From contig JAAZOD010000025.1 of the NCBI GenBank assembly GCA_012797975.1, forward strand, positions 1 through 64,000: a DNA stretch of 64,000 nt. The letters are read 5' to 3'. This DNA is from Pelolinea sp. (GTDB lineage Bacteria > Chloroflexota > Anaerolineae > Anaerolineales > Anaerolineaceae). Under the pieces are notes generated by a model, which had not been told where the DNA came from, did no database searches, and was given only the letters and a program-made list of their open reading frames with translations. Each line of letters begins with the position of its first letter. Position 1 is the first letter of the stretch. The position numbers were made by a program, and so were the translations under genes. This document shows positions 33,856-43,162 of this stretch, one piece after another.

Positions 33856-34473
33856 ATGCGCTTTGGTATCTTCGGCGGCACCTTTGATCCGCCCCATGTG
33901 GGGCATTTGATCCTTGCGATGGAAGCCTATGATCAGCTGCATCTGGATAAAGTGCTGTGGATCATTGCCCCCAATCCGCCACATAAACTCGGCAAACCGA
34001 TCACCCCCATCGACCAGCGCATCGCCATGGTGAAAACTGCGATCGATGGGGATGAGATGTTCGCACTTTCACGGGTCGATATCGATCGGCCGGGCCCGCA
34101 TTATGTGCTCGATACCATGTTGATCCTGCATGATCATTATCCGGATGACAGCCTGGTTTTCATCATGGGCGGCGATTCACTGCGCGACCTGCCGAACTGG
34201 CATGAACCGATGAAATTCATCGACCAATGCTCTGAAATTGGGGTGATGCGCAGACCCGGGGAAAAATTCGATCTTTCACAACTGAAAAAAGATTTACCCG
34301 GGATTGAAAAGAAGGTATCCTTTATTGAGGCACCCCTGCTGGAGATCTCATCCAACAAGATCCGCGCCCTGGCTTATCAGAAAAAACCTTTCCGATATTA
34401 TTTACCGGTTGGGGTTTATAACCAGATCATGGAAATGGGATTGTATACGACAGAAGAAGCGATGAAGGAGTGA
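33856..34473 (+). CDS. nadD: Nicotinate-nucleotide adenylyltransferase
   Basis: A 205-residue nucleotidyltransferase converting nicotinate mononucleotide and ATP to deamido-NAD. The GIFGGTFDPPHVGHL motif near the N-terminus binds ATP; the C-terminal LLEISSNKIRALAYQ is the ISSTxIR equivalent with Asn for Thr. AAGGAAA precedes the ATG. It is the second gene behind obgE and its stop lies within the ribosome binding region of the lipoprotein gene, so cotranscription continues into 34476. Confidence 0.94.
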   Translation: MRFGIFGGTFDPPHVGHLILAMEAYDQLHLDKVLWIIAPNPPHKLGKPITPIDQRIAMVKTAIDGDEMFALSRVDIDRPGPHYVLDTMLILHDHYPDDSLVFIMGGDSLRDLPNWHEPMKFIDQCSEIGVMRRPGEKFDLSQLKKDLPGIEKKVSFIEAPLLEISSNKIRALAYQKKPFRYYLPVGVYNQIMEMGLYTTEEAMKE

Positions 34474-34475
34474 CC

Positions 34476-35075
34476 ATGAAAAAAGCGTTCTTTGCTTTGG
34501 GCTTGATGTGTATTTTTCTTTCTTCCTGTGTGCTGCTTGACGAGCTCTGGGCCGAGGATCCAATGCTGCCTACGGAAACTCAGACAAGTGGTGCAACAGA
34601 GATCGTCCCCACCAGCACAAAGATCACGGTGCCTGCCAATACCGTAATTCCGAGTGCGACTCCTCTGCCGTTGCCGACTTTGACCCCTACGGCAGTGCCC
34701 TATGCGCTGCAACCGGGAACACCCCTCTATAGCAGCAACTTCGGCTACCCGGATGCAGGATGTAATTGGATGGGCGTGGGTGGGCAGATCTTTGATGAAA
34801 ATGGCAAACCGGTCATCAATCTTGTGGTTTGGATTCGCGGTAATGTGGATGATAGACCGTTTGAGGCGGTTGTTCTAACCGGTACTGCCGAGGGAGATAA
34901 ATACGGACCGGGCGGATATGAAGCGCTCCTTTCAACAACCGCTTTGGAAACGACCAACAATTTTTCCATTCAAGTCTTGGATCTGAACGGGAATTTGCTG
35001 ACGGATCAAATTTTCTTTGATACCCATGCGGCCTGTGATCAAAACCTGATCCTGATCAACTTTACGAAAAAATAA
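34476..35075 (+). CDS. Small secreted lipoprotein, function unknown
   Basis: A 199-residue lipoprotein: signal peptide KKAFFALGLMCIFLSSC with lipobox LSSC (Cys 17 of the new count), a Thr/Pro-rich linker (~30-75), then a globular ~110-residue domain starting NFGYPDAGCNWMGVGGQIFD with a likely Cys-Cys pair and a beta-sandwich pattern (GKPVINLVVWIRG, YEALLSTTALETTNNFSIQV) reminiscent of carboxypeptidase regulatory or Ig-like folds. The ATG at 34476 has GAAGGAG at 5-nt spacing; a GTG two codons upstream is unlikely. It follows nadD directly and begins an envelope-related run. Confidence 0.8.
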   Translation: MKKAFFALGLMCIFLSSCVLLDELWAEDPMLPTETQTSGATEIVPTSTKITVPANTVIPSATPLPLPTLTPTAVPYALQPGTPLYSSNFGYPDAGCNWMGVGGQIFDENGKPVINLVVWIRGNVDDRPFEAVVLTGTAEGDKYGPGGYEALLSTTALETTNNFSIQVLDLNGNLLTDQIFFDTHAACDQNLILINFTKK

Positions 35076-35105
35076 ACAAAAGTCTGAAACAAAAAGAGGA
35101 TACCT

Positions 35106-35879
35106 ATGGGTTCGAACGATGGCTTTATTCTGATGGAATTCCTGAAAAAGCTCTTTGCAGGGTGGAAGAAGATCACGATCTTGATGGTGATTGGCGGGTT
35201 GTGCGGATTGGGAGCCAGCAAGATCATGGCACCTATCTATGAAACTCGGGCGGTGATCGCTGTGACCATTGATTACACGCGCACCGGAGCTCTTTCTGAC
35301 ATTCAAGAAGATCAGGCCATGCGCGGATTGGGAAGTGCCATTGACTCGGATGCGGTGCGTGAACAGGTCAGGCAAAAAGCAGAGCAAGCAGGCATCTCCA
35401 TCGACCGTTCCAGCATGGCGAAGAACTTCACGCTGGAACGGGAAGATTTTCGCTGGTTCTTGCGGGTGCGTGACAGCGACGCAGAAAGGGCAGCCACGCT
35501 GGCAAATTTGTGGGCTGAGGAAGCGGTCAGCACGCTGGATGGCGCCATGCAGCATGCCATCATTGCCGGCCATTATCAGCAGTATCTGGATTCTCTCGAT
35601 TACTGCCTGCTGCGACTGGCGCCGGAAGGAATGAGCAATGAACCCTGCGCAAAATTTGATTATGAGCATCTTTCCGCAGAAGTTGAAAAGACCTCTGCGG
35701 CCATCCGTGAGGAACAGACACTGAGTTACGGATTAATGCCAGCCCTGCAGTTCTTTTTGGCGGAGAATGCAGCTATTAATACAAATCCTGTGCGCAGCAC
35801 CCGGGGTGTTTTGATTTTTTCTGGAGCCATGCTTGGTTTTGTGGTGGCCGCTCTTCTGCCGAACAAAGAGAAGGAATAA
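35106..35879 (+). CDS. Wzz-like polysaccharide chain-length/copolymerase protein
   Basis: A 257-residue membrane protein with the PCP topology: a cytoplasmic N-tail, a first membrane helix (ITILMVIGGLCGLGASKIM, ~22-40), a ~170-residue extracytoplasmic region with helical segments and Arg/Glu-rich stretches, and a second helix near the end (GVLIFSGAMLGFVVAALL). The Asp/Tyr-rich 'YETRAVIAVTIDY' after the first helix is typical of Wzz domains. It has no tyrosine kinase part. It lies 30 nt after the lipoprotein, with GAGGA before the ATG, and abuts the ligase-like gene, so they form a surface polymer unit. Confidence 0.75.
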   Translation: MGSNDGFILMEFLKKLFAGWKKITILMVIGGLCGLGASKIMAPIYETRAVIAVTIDYTRTGALSDIQEDQAMRGLGSAIDSDAVREQVRQKAEQAGISIDRSSMAKNFTLEREDFRWFLRVRDSDAERAATLANLWAEEAVSTLDGAMQHAIIAGHYQQYLDSLDYCLLRLAPEGMSNEPCAKFDYEHLSAEVEKTSAAIREEQTLSYGLMPALQFFLAENAAINTNPVRSTRGVLIFSGAMLGFVVAALLPNKEKE

Positions 35880-37355
35880 ATGAACGAAAAACATTCATGG
35901 TGGCAGCTTTCTCAAAAAACGGCAGATATTCTATGGATCATTCTGATCGCGCTGCTGCCCATCACCAGCATGCCTGTGATCGCACGTCTGCTTGGCTCCG
36001 ATACGGTCGCTGCGCCATCCATCCTCGTGGTTTTTCTCATGGCAGTTGTCTGGTTTGTCCCTTACATTCTGCGGCGTGGAAGGATGGTGAAGGAAAGCGT
36101 TCCGTTGCTGGTTTTTGTGACCATAGCCCTGGCGTCCACCATCCTGGCAAATTTCTATATTATTCCCGCCTATAAAGATGTGCCTTATCTCAGCAATTCC
36201 ATCGAAGCGTTCATTACCTTGCTGATCGGCGTTGTTTTCTTTTTGCTCACATCTTCCTATCTGCAGGATGAGAAGAAAGCCCTGCTCACCTTGAAAGTGC
36301 TCAATTGGAGCGGGATGGTGATGTTGCTGTGGACCGGCTTTCAGGTGGTTGCCTGGCATGGTTTTGGCCACTATCCGGGCTGGATGTTCGACCTGCAGGG
36401 ATTGATCTCCTCCCGCGTGCTGTATCGCCAGCGTGTGAACGGTCTGGCGCTGGAACCATCCTGGTTTGCCCACCAGCTCAATATGGTTTATCTTCCCATC
36501 TGGCTGGCGGCGACCATTAAAGGCGTTTCTGCCTATAAAAAACGTCTTGGTTTTCTGACAATGGAAAATATCCTGCTGGCGGCTGGCGTTGGCGCGCTGC
36601 TGTTGACCCTTTCACGGGTCGGCTTATTGGCTTTTGTGTTGATGTTCACCTATCTTTTTATCAAGCTGCATGCTTTTTTGGTCCAGAAGGTGACCGCTGC
36701 TTTGCAAAAGAGGAAAAAAGACGGTTCGTCATTGCAAAAAAAGCGTGTCGCTACTTTAATCTCGATCGTTTTCATATTTCTCTATCTATTGGTCATAGCC
36801 GCCGGGCTTTATCTGTTCTCCAAAGTGGATCCGCGCATGGCATCGCTGTTTGATTTCTCGGTCGGCAAAGACAATCCTCTGCTGGCCTATTTCAATGAAT
36901 TGAGTTTTGGGGAGCGGGTGGTTTACTGGCTGGCAGGTTGGGATGTGTTTACCGAACATCCCATTCTGGGGGTGGGATTGGGAAATGCCGGGTTTTACTT
37001 TCCTAAAGCGATCACTCCGTATGGCTGGAATTTGATCGAGGTGCGCCGTCTGGCATATCGAACCTCGATCTTGCTTAATGTAAAAAGCTTATGGGCCCGC
37101 CTGCTGGCTGAGACCGGTCTGGTCGGGTTTGCGATATTCGGCGGCTGGCTGTATTCCTTGGGTCGCAAATTTGTAAAGAGAGCGGAAATAAGAAAGAACA
37201 TGACCGGTTTGTTCGCCTTGTCTGGAATTTTTGTCTTGTGTGCGTTATTGGCGGAAGGGTTCAGCATCGATTCGTTTGCCATGCCGTATATGTGGATCGC
37301 ACTGGGATTTGCAGCAGCCGATCTGGATCTGCCGTACGGGAGAAAAGAGGGGTAG
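35880..37355 (+). CDS. O-antigen ligase/polymerase-like (Wzy_C) membrane protein
   Basis: A 491-residue polytopic protein with about eleven membrane helices and a large loop before the C-terminal third. It shows motifs of the Wzy_C/WaaL family: VNGLALEPSWFAHQLN and DVFTEHPILGVGLGNAGFYFP. Such proteins polymerise or ligate surface glycans from polyprenyl carriers. As a monoderm lacks lipopolysaccharide, a role in exopolysaccharide or wall glycopolymer is more likely. The ATG overlaps the preceding stop as TAAATG. The Wzz-like gene in front suggests a polymerase with its length regulator. Confidence 0.8.
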   Translation: MNEKHSWWQLSQKTADILWIILIALLPITSMPVIARLLGSDTVAAPSILVVFLMAVVWFVPYILRRGRMVKESVPLLVFVTIALASTILANFYIIPAYKDVPYLSNSIEAFITLLIGVVFFLLTSSYLQDEKKALLTLKVLNWSGMVMLLWTGFQVVAWHGFGHYPGWMFDLQGLISSRVLYRQRVNGLALEPSWFAHQLNMVYLPIWLAATIKGVSAYKKRLGFLTMENILLAAGVGALLLTLSRVGLLAFVLMFTYLFIKLHAFLVQKVTAALQKRKKDGSSLQKKRVATLISIVFIFLYLLVIAAGLYLFSKVDPRMASLFDFSVGKDNPLLAYFNELSFGERVVYWLAGWDVFTEHPILGVGLGNAGFYFPKAITPYGWNLIEVRRLAYRTSILLNVKSLWARLLAETGLVGFAIFGGWLYSLGRKFVKRAEIRKNMTGLFALSGIFVLCALLAEGFSIDSFAMPYMWIALGFAAADLDLPYGRKEG

Positions 37356-37356
37356 C

Positions 37357-39261
37357 GTGAAACGTGGTATTTTTGCCCTTCTCCTTTGTTTCTTGATCGC
37401 GATCACCAGTGTGGGGTCTGCAACATTGATCTCCCCCATTCAATCTGTGGATGATTCTGATATCCCATTGGAACAGCAGAACCTGAAAATATTGGAGCAG
37501 ACCAAGGTTTCCGAAAACGATGCCTATGCGGTGGCGGCCAAATACCGGCATCTTGAAATTGATCCTAAGGAACCCGCCCATACGAAGATCGCGTACAAAC
37601 TTGGCGATAGCCGACAGTTCTTTGTGCTTGACTCGGTTGCCAATACCTATTCGGCAGTCGGCGCAACGCTGATCTACAGCACCGCACATCTGTATTTCTG
37701 GATCGAAGAGAATGTGGAATACGAGCTGCAAGATGTGGTGAATTTGTGTGAGACATTTGAAGGGCAGATTTATCCGCTCGACCGTGAATTTTTTGGCAGC
37801 GAAGCCACTCCCGGCATTGATGGCGATGAACATTTGTTTGTCTTGTATACCACTCACATGAATGGTGCGTCGGGATATTTTTCCTCTGCCGATCTCTACC
37901 CGCAGGAAATTGAGCCCTATTCAAATGAGGCGGAGATCTTCATGCTTTCTGCGCAATATGCCCATCTGGACGACGAATCCACCTATGGGATTCTGGCGCA
38001 TGAATTTCAACACATGATCCACCAGAATCTTGATCCCAATGAGAGCAGTTGGATCAACGAAGGTTTTGCGGAGCTGGCGATCTTATTAAATGGGTATGAT
38101 GTTGGTGGTGCAGACTGGCTTTATGCGCGTAACCCGGATATTCAACTGAATTTTTGGCCTCGTGATGAGGTGGAAAGCACCCTGCCGCATTATGGCGCTT
38201 CCTTTGTTTTCATGACCTATTTATATGATCGTTTTGGGGAAGATTTCTCGAAAGCATTGGCAGCGAATCCATTGAATGACCTTCCCTCTATTGATGATAC
38301 CTTGCAGGAAACACAGACGAATGAAGATGAGGAATACCTCACTGCCGATGATGTATTCCAGGATTGGACGATCGCAAATTTGTTGCAGGATCATCGTCTG
38401 GACGATGGCAAGTTTGGGTATGTCAACCTTCCCGATCTATCAAAATTCAGAGTGGAGGGTTCTGTGGATTGCACAACTGCTTTGGAAAGCCCCTATTCTG
38501 TGCATCAATATGGGGTGGATTACTACGAGGTGGAGTGTGACCATCCATTTATAGTGCAGTTCAAGGGAGAACAGACCGTTCCGGTGGTGCCGATCGACCC
38601 TCATTCCGGGGGTTATTATTTCTGGTCCAATAAAGGCGACCAGAGTGATATGCAATTGACGCAGACCTTCGATTTATCCGATGTGGAAGGCCCTGTGGTT
38701 CTGGAGTATTACACCTGGTATGACCTTGAAACGGATTGGGATTACGTCTATTTGCTGGCAAGCGAAGATGGGGAGAATTGGGAGCAGTTGAAACCTGCGC
38801 ACTGCAGCCAGGAGAATATCACCGGTTCCAATCAGGGCTGCGGTTACAATGGAGCCAGTGAAGGTTGGGTGCAAGAAAAGGTTGATCTTTCACAATATGC
38901 CGGAAAAACGGTCACATTGCAATTCGAATATCTGACTGATGCTGCGCTAAATGGAGAAGGTTTCCTGTTGGATGACATGCGCATGGAAGCGATCGGCTAT
39001 GAAACGGATTTCGAGCAGGATGCTGGGGGATGGCTTGCGGATGGGTTTGTACGTATCATGAATGTGTTGCCGCAAACTTACCGCGTTGCGGTGATTCAAA
39101 AAGATGCCGATACCGTTGTGACCCGTTATGAACTGGCGGGAAATGAACCATTGATCCTTGATTTTGATGCGACCACCAATCGGAATGTATACCTTGTTGT
39201 AAGTGGAACAACCCGTTATACCGAAATGCCCGCTTCGTATACTCTGGAATTTCAGGAATAA
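37357..39261 (+). CDS. Secreted M6-like (immune inhibitor A type) metallopeptidase
   Basis: A 634-residue exported protein. The start is GTG at 37357 with GAGGGG upstream; the longer frame from 37231 lies inside the preceding gene. A signal peptide (IFALLLCFLIAITSVGSA) leads. The zinc site is ILAHEFQHMIHQN with the third ligand in WINEGFAELA (~210-240), giving HExxH plus Glu. After ~400 come beta-rich ancillary segments (VLEYYTWYDLETDWDYVYL, and VDLSQYAGKTVTLQFEYLTD with LLDDMRME) like those of immune inhibitor A peptidases. It probably degrades external protein. It follows the ligase-like gene by one nt. Confidence 0.88.
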   Translation: MKRGIFALLLCFLIAITSVGSATLISPIQSVDDSDIPLEQQNLKILEQTKVSENDAYAVAAKYRHLEIDPKEPAHTKIAYKLGDSRQFFVLDSVANTYSAVGATLIYSTAHLYFWIEENVEYELQDVVNLCETFEGQIYPLDREFFGSEATPGIDGDEHLFVLYTTHMNGASGYFSSADLYPQEIEPYSNEAEIFMLSAQYAHLDDESTYGILAHEFQHMIHQNLDPNESSWINEGFAELAILLNGYDVGGADWLYARNPDIQLNFWPRDEVESTLPHYGASFVFMTYLYDRFGEDFSKALAANPLNDLPSIDDTLQETQTNEDEEYLTADDVFQDWTIANLLQDHRLDDGKFGYVNLPDLSKFRVEGSVDCTTALESPYSVHQYGVDYYEVECDHPFIVQFKGEQTVPVVPIDPHSGGYYFWSNKGDQSDMQLTQTFDLSDVEGPVVLEYYTWYDLETDWDYVYLLASEDGENWEQLKPAHCSQENITGSNQGCGYNGASEGWVQEKVDLSQYAGKTVTLQFEYLTDAALNGEGFLLDDMRMEAIGYETDFEQDAGGWLADGFVRIMNVLPQTYRVAVIQKDADTVVTRYELAGNEPLILDFDATTNRNVYLVVSGTTRYTEMPASYTLEFQE

Positions 39262-39267
39262 ATGAAG

Positions 39268-39480
39268 CTAATCCTTTGTATTCAGAGAATTGATCTCTTC
39301 TTTTAGTTCTTCTTCTTTTTGAGCGGCTGCTTTTTTAACCTCGATCATGACCTGATCAGCTTTTTCTTTTATCTCTTTTTGCAGTTCAGCACCGCTTTTT
39401 GGCGCGTAGAGGAGAGCCAATATACTTCCAAGCGCTGCGCCAAAAATTGCCCCTGCAACGAACTTTGATGATTTACTCAT
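39268..39480 (-). CDS. YtxH-domain small membrane protein
   Basis: A 70-residue protein with one N-terminal membrane helix (FVAGAIFGAALGSILALLYAP) followed by a charged helix (LQKEIKEKADQVMIEVKKA). The 'GAALGSxLALLYAPKSG' pattern is the YtxH signature; the family is stress-related in Bacillus, but its biochemical role is unknown. GAAGGAG precedes the ATG. Its stop lies 6 bp from the convergent M6 peptidase, and it diverges from the transglutaminase gene. Confidence 0.8.
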   Translation of the reverse strand: MSKSSKFVAGAIFGAALGSILALLYAPKSGAELQKEIKEKADQVMIEVKKAAAQKEEELKEEINSLNTKD

Positions 39481-39542
39481 GATTCTCCTTCTTTCATAGT
39501 TGCTTCCTAGCCAATTGTCGGATGGAAATATCTTGTTTTAAG

Positions 39543-39548
39543 TATAAT
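39543..39548 (+). promoter_or_regulatory. -10 element of the transglutaminase-like gene
   Basis: TATAAT is followed by 10 nt to the ATG at 39559, so the leader would be at most a few nt. No ribosome binding site is seen in GTAAAGTTGT and no clear -35 is upstream. Confidence 0.4.
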
Positions 39549-39558
39549 GTAAAGTTGT

Positions 39559-41937
39559 ATGTTTAAGAAATATTGGCAACGAGGGTTTGATGGCCTGGCA
39601 AGTCTTTCCTTGCTAGGTATGGTATTCCTTTCCGCCTACTCTTTGGAATCCACCCACTGGACGGAGAACCTGAACCTGGTTACCAGCTTGGCTTGCATCG
39701 GGGTCATTTTGGGCATTGCCCTGGGGGTCAGTTCATTTCAAAAAAAGCAGCTTGGTTGTTTGATCATCTTGTACAGTCTGATAATGCTTTTTTTGTTCCT
39801 GATCGTGATGCCATCGGGTAGCGATATATGGAGTGAGAGCTGGCAGATTATTTTCCATCGTGCCGGTCAAGCGTTGGGTGCCTTGCTCAAGGAGCAACCG
39901 GTAGCGGATAATATTTTGTTTATTCTTTTGACTGGTGTTTCATACTGGTTCATCTCCTTGTGGGCAGGGCTGGCACTCACACGAAAACAAAATCCTTGGT
40001 TCCCCTTGGGATTGCTGGCCGCCAGCACGGTTGCCACCCAGTTCTTCCAGCCCACCAGTTACCGCAGTGATTTCTTGAGCGTAGTCTTTTTCTTCCTGTT
40101 CCTTTTTCTCCTTGGCCGTTTGAATTATCTGACAGTCCAAAAGGATTGGAAAAAACACAGCGCGTACGAAGATCCGGAATCGAAACCCGTTTTTCTACGA
40201 ACAACCGCCATCCTGTCTGTTTTGTTAGTCGTGATCGCCTGGGGGATCCCATTTCTCATCAATGTTGCCACCCCGGGGACCAAACAGCACAAGGCATTCA
40301 TCCAAACGATCGAAGAAGGGGATGATTTCTTCTCGAATTTCTTTTCTTCCTTTCAGACACGACCCATCCAAAAAGAGACGGTTTACGGAGATACTTTTAG
40401 ACTTGGCTCTTCTCAGCCATTGGGGGAAGAGGTTCTCCTCACCGTGATCACCCCATCTGATGATTTCTATGCTGGAAATTATTATTGGAAAGCGCGCAGT
40501 TACTCCACGTATCAAGATGGGATCTGGAGTTCGATCGATGTGGAAGGGCAGACCCTTGAAGCCAACAGCAGGGTTGCTCTGCAGAATGAAGCACAAAACA
40601 CGACCGGTAAATTTGTGATGGTGGCGAACGCGGAATTGAACTATTATTATCTGCCTGGGACCACCCTTCAAGTTAATAAACCTGCCAGAATTTCCGAGAT
40701 GTTCAAAGATACGGATGACTATGATGTCATTGCTTGGAAACCGTTGCTACCCATCAAGGAAAATGAAGCCTATCAATCGGAATCATACTTTATCCCACTA
40801 ACGATCGAAATGCTGCAAAATGCAGGAGATAACTATCCTGCCAGGATCGAACGGGTGTATTTGCAGCTTCCGGAAGATTTCTCGGAACGTTTCCACATGC
40901 TGGCTGAGGCGATCACCGATGGATTGGACTCTGACTTTGAGAAAACGCTGGCGATCACCGATTATTTGCGGGAACAGATGATTTACTCAACGGAAATGGG
41001 GGAGATCTCTGAAAATCTTGATCCTGTTTTTTGGTTTTTGTTTGAAGGGAAAAATGGCACGTGTAATTATTATGCTTCGGCGGAAGTGTTGATGCTGCGT
41101 TCCATTGGGATTCCCGCTCGTCTGGGGGTGGGGTATGCCCAGGGTGTGGAAATTGAAAAGAACAAGGTTTTTGAAGTCCGCAGCAAAGACAGCCATGCTT
41201 GGCCTGAAGTTTATTTTCCCCATGTTGGATGGGTGATCTTCGAGCCAACCAGTGCACAGCCAGCCGTGCAATTCTCTTCCGAGAATGAAATGCTCAATGA
41301 GCCTGTGGAGAACGGTGAACGATCGGGAAACCAGACGGGTCTGACGGAACAGAGTTCACCCCCATCTGGCGGAAGGTCTAACGCCTGGTATGATGCCATT
41401 GAAAAGCGGCTGGCCAACGAAGAAAATCTCTACAATGTGGGATATGCCAAGTCAAGCAGAAATTGGGCAATCGCATGGATTATTCCTTTGTTCGTGGCAG
41501 GATTGCTGATTTTCCTGTTTTTTGGGAATATCCGATACATGGGAAAACGTATACCGTTCCCACACTATCTGGTGTTGGCATCGGAACAAAAAGGGAAAAG
41601 GATGCCTCACTGGTTTATGCGCTGGGCCGACCGGCGCAATTTGACCTATGTGCAGCGTAATTTTTCTCAATTTGATCTCATCCTAAGCTGTTATGGGATT
41701 GAAAACCTTGCGCAAAGGACCCCCTTTGAAAAAGCGAAAATGCTGCAAGAGCGTGTTCCATCTGCAAGGGAATCCATTCGAACAATCGTGCAGGCCTATC
41801 AGCAGGAAGTGTTTGGAAAACAAAATGCCGACGGGCGGGGAATGCGGAAATGTTTCCGAACGTTGAGAAAAGAAGCGTTGCTCGCTTTGGTCGATTTTCA
41901 ATTCAAGCGGTTATGGAAGCGATCGAAGAGGACGTGA
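39559..41937 (+). CDS. Membrane-bound transglutaminase-like (TgpA/DUF3488-type) protein
   Basis: A 792-residue protein: about seven N-terminal membrane helices (~10-230), a large outer region containing a transglutaminase core, one further membrane helix (WAIAWIIPLFVAGLLIFLFF, ~640), and a C-terminal cytoplasmic tail. The papain-like triad is visible as Cys in GTCNYYASAEVL (~502), His in DSHAWPEVYF (~545) and a following acidic residue in WVIFEPTSA. TgpA-type proteins are widespread and some affect viability; the reaction, cross-linking or proteolysis, is unproven. The 3' end overlaps the convergent PfkB-like gene by 35 bp. Confidence 0.87.
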   Translation: MFKKYWQRGFDGLASLSLLGMVFLSAYSLESTHWTENLNLVTSLACIGVILGIALGVSSFQKKQLGCLIILYSLIMLFLFLIVMPSGSDIWSESWQIIFHRAGQALGALLKEQPVADNILFILLTGVSYWFISLWAGLALTRKQNPWFPLGLLAASTVATQFFQPTSYRSDFLSVVFFFLFLFLLGRLNYLTVQKDWKKHSAYEDPESKPVFLRTTAILSVLLVVIAWGIPFLINVATPGTKQHKAFIQTIEEGDDFFSNFFSSFQTRPIQKETVYGDTFRLGSSQPLGEEVLLTVITPSDDFYAGNYYWKARSYSTYQDGIWSSIDVEGQTLEANSRVALQNEAQNTTGKFVMVANAELNYYYLPGTTLQVNKPARISEMFKDTDDYDVIAWKPLLPIKENEAYQSESYFIPLTIEMLQNAGDNYPARIERVYLQLPEDFSERFHMLAEAITDGLDSDFEKTLAITDYLREQMIYSTEMGEISENLDPVFWFLFEGKNGTCNYYASAEVLMLRSIGIPARLGVGYAQGVEIEKNKVFEVRSKDSHAWPEVYFPHVGWVIFEPTSAQPAVQFSSENEMLNEPVENGERSGNQTGLTEQSSPPSGGRSNAWYDAIEKRLANEENLYNVGYAKSSRNWAIAWIIPLFVAGLLIFLFFGNIRYMGKRIPFPHYLVLASEQKGKRMPHWFMRWADRRNLTYVQRNFSQFDLILSCYGIENLAQRTPFEKAKMLQERVPSARESIRTIVQAYQQEVFGKQNADGRGMRKCFRTLRKEALLALVDFQFKRLWKRSKRT

Positions 41938-42937
41938 TATCCTCCAGGATCATTTCCGCGCGCCTGCAAACAATATCGGGATAGGTGTCCAGGATGTAAT
42001 CGATGCCACTGCCTTCACGACATACGGAAGCGGCAGCGCTGGCCTTTGCTGCCGCCTCTTCTAGAGAAGATTGGGATAAGCAGGCAGCAAAGGCCCCGCA
42101 AAAACAATCATATTCTCCGGTCGGATCAACGGTGTAAACAGAATAATCCGGTATCTGATAGGCCTGCTGCTGAGTTGAATTTAGAAGCAGGTATCCACTG
42201 TTGTTATTTTTAATGATGATGTGAGCTGCCCCGAAAGTTTGCAGCGCTTTCAGCATGGCATGGTAACGGTCAAAGCGGATGGCGAACAAGGTGCGAATCT
42301 CATTTTCGGTGGTAAAGAAATAATCAATCCCATTCAGCAGTTTGGGCAGCTGAACCAATTTTCCGGGTACCATGTACGAAGAGGAGGAACGTATCAGAAT
42401 TTGCTGAATTCCCCTGTTCCGCAAAGCCGGGATGCAGGAAAAATGCGACAAATAATCCATGGGGGTCAGTAAAAGATTTCTGGCACCCTCGTACAGGGCG
42501 GGGAAGTCAGAAGAAGTGAGGGGAGGATTCTCCGCTCGGATTTTTCGCATTGAACTTTCTGTGCAGGAAGCACTGTGGAGAAGATGCTTCGGTATTTCGA
42601 ACCCTAATTCATAGAAATGGCGTATGTAATTGGTTGTTTCCCAGGCATTCCGGTTTTTTATCCTATAGTATCGAATATCGTTGGTGGGGGAAGAGATGAT
42701 GGTGATGCCCTGCAGATCGGCATTCAGTTTTTTGAAATTTTTCTGAAAGGTGGAGAGAAATTCGGAATGGGTTTTTGCCACCAGTCCGATGTTCTTGTCG
42801 AACAGCGCATGCCCGCTGGCGGCATAAAGTAACCCTCCTCCGGGTTGTTTCAAGTGAACATGATTGAGTGAATCGATGATCGTTTCTTGGTGAAGGGACC
42901 CGCAAATGATGGTGTGGATGCTGTTTTGCACGGGCAT
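41903..42937 (-). CDS. PfkB-family carbohydrate kinase-like protein with altered active-site loop
   Basis: A 344-residue ribokinase-fold protein. The fold is recognised from ICGSLHQETIIDSL, the GGGLLYAASGHALFD nucleotide/substrate strand region and the C-terminal VDPTGEYDCFCGAFAACL. In active PfkB kinases this last motif is DTxGAGDxFxGxF. Here the catalytic Asp is kept but the GAGD anion hole reads GEYD, so either substrate phosphate binding is altered or the protein is a non-kinase sensor. No sugar pathway gene is adjacent. The gene lies downstream of two tiny membrane proteins on the same strand and overlaps the convergent transglutaminase gene. Confidence 0.72.
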   Translation of the reverse strand: MPVQNSIHTIICGSLHQETIIDSLNHVHLKQPGGGLLYAASGHALFDKNIGLVAKTHSEFLSTFQKNFKKLNADLQGITIISSPTNDIRYYRIKNRNAWETTNYIRHFYELGFEIPKHLLHSASCTESSMRKIRAENPPLTSSDFPALYEGARNLLLTPMDYLSHFSCIPALRNRGIQQILIRSSSSYMVPGKLVQLPKLLNGIDYFFTTENEIRTLFAIRFDRYHAMLKALQTFGAAHIIIKNNNSGYLLLNSTQQQAYQIPDYSVYTVDPTGEYDCFCGAFAACLSQSSLEEAAAKASAAASVCREGSGIDYILDTYPDIVCRRAEMILEDITSSSIASITA

Positions 42938-42955
42938 GGCGGCGATAGTTCTGCT

Positions 42956-43162
42956 CTATGCTTTATGGATCAAACTTAACAATCCGCGAATGAAGTTGGC
43001 GGTGTGAAGCCCGATCTGCACTCCTTTTTGTGGGGTGATCTGAAGGGGTTTCTCGTCGGCGTCGGACGATTTAAGCAGCACATGGGCAACTGCCACACCC
43101 AACAGTGCACCTGCCACCCCTCCGATTATGTAAATTAAACTATTGTCCTTTTTCTCTTCCAT
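42956..43162 (-). CDS. Small membrane protein, YtxH-like size
   Basis: A 68-residue protein from ATG 43162, preceded by GGATAGAG. It has one membrane helix (LIYIIGGVAGALLGVAVAHVLL) followed by a short acidic-then-basic tail (PQKGVQIGLHTANFIRGL). No family is recognised. It overlaps the upstream 130-residue membrane protein gene by 23 nt, so the two are translated together, and the PfkB-like gene follows 18 nt later. Confidence 0.65.
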   Translation of the reverse strand: MEEKKDNSLIYIIGGVAGALLGVAVAHVLLKSSDADEKPLQITPQKGVQIGLHTANFIRGLLSLIHKA

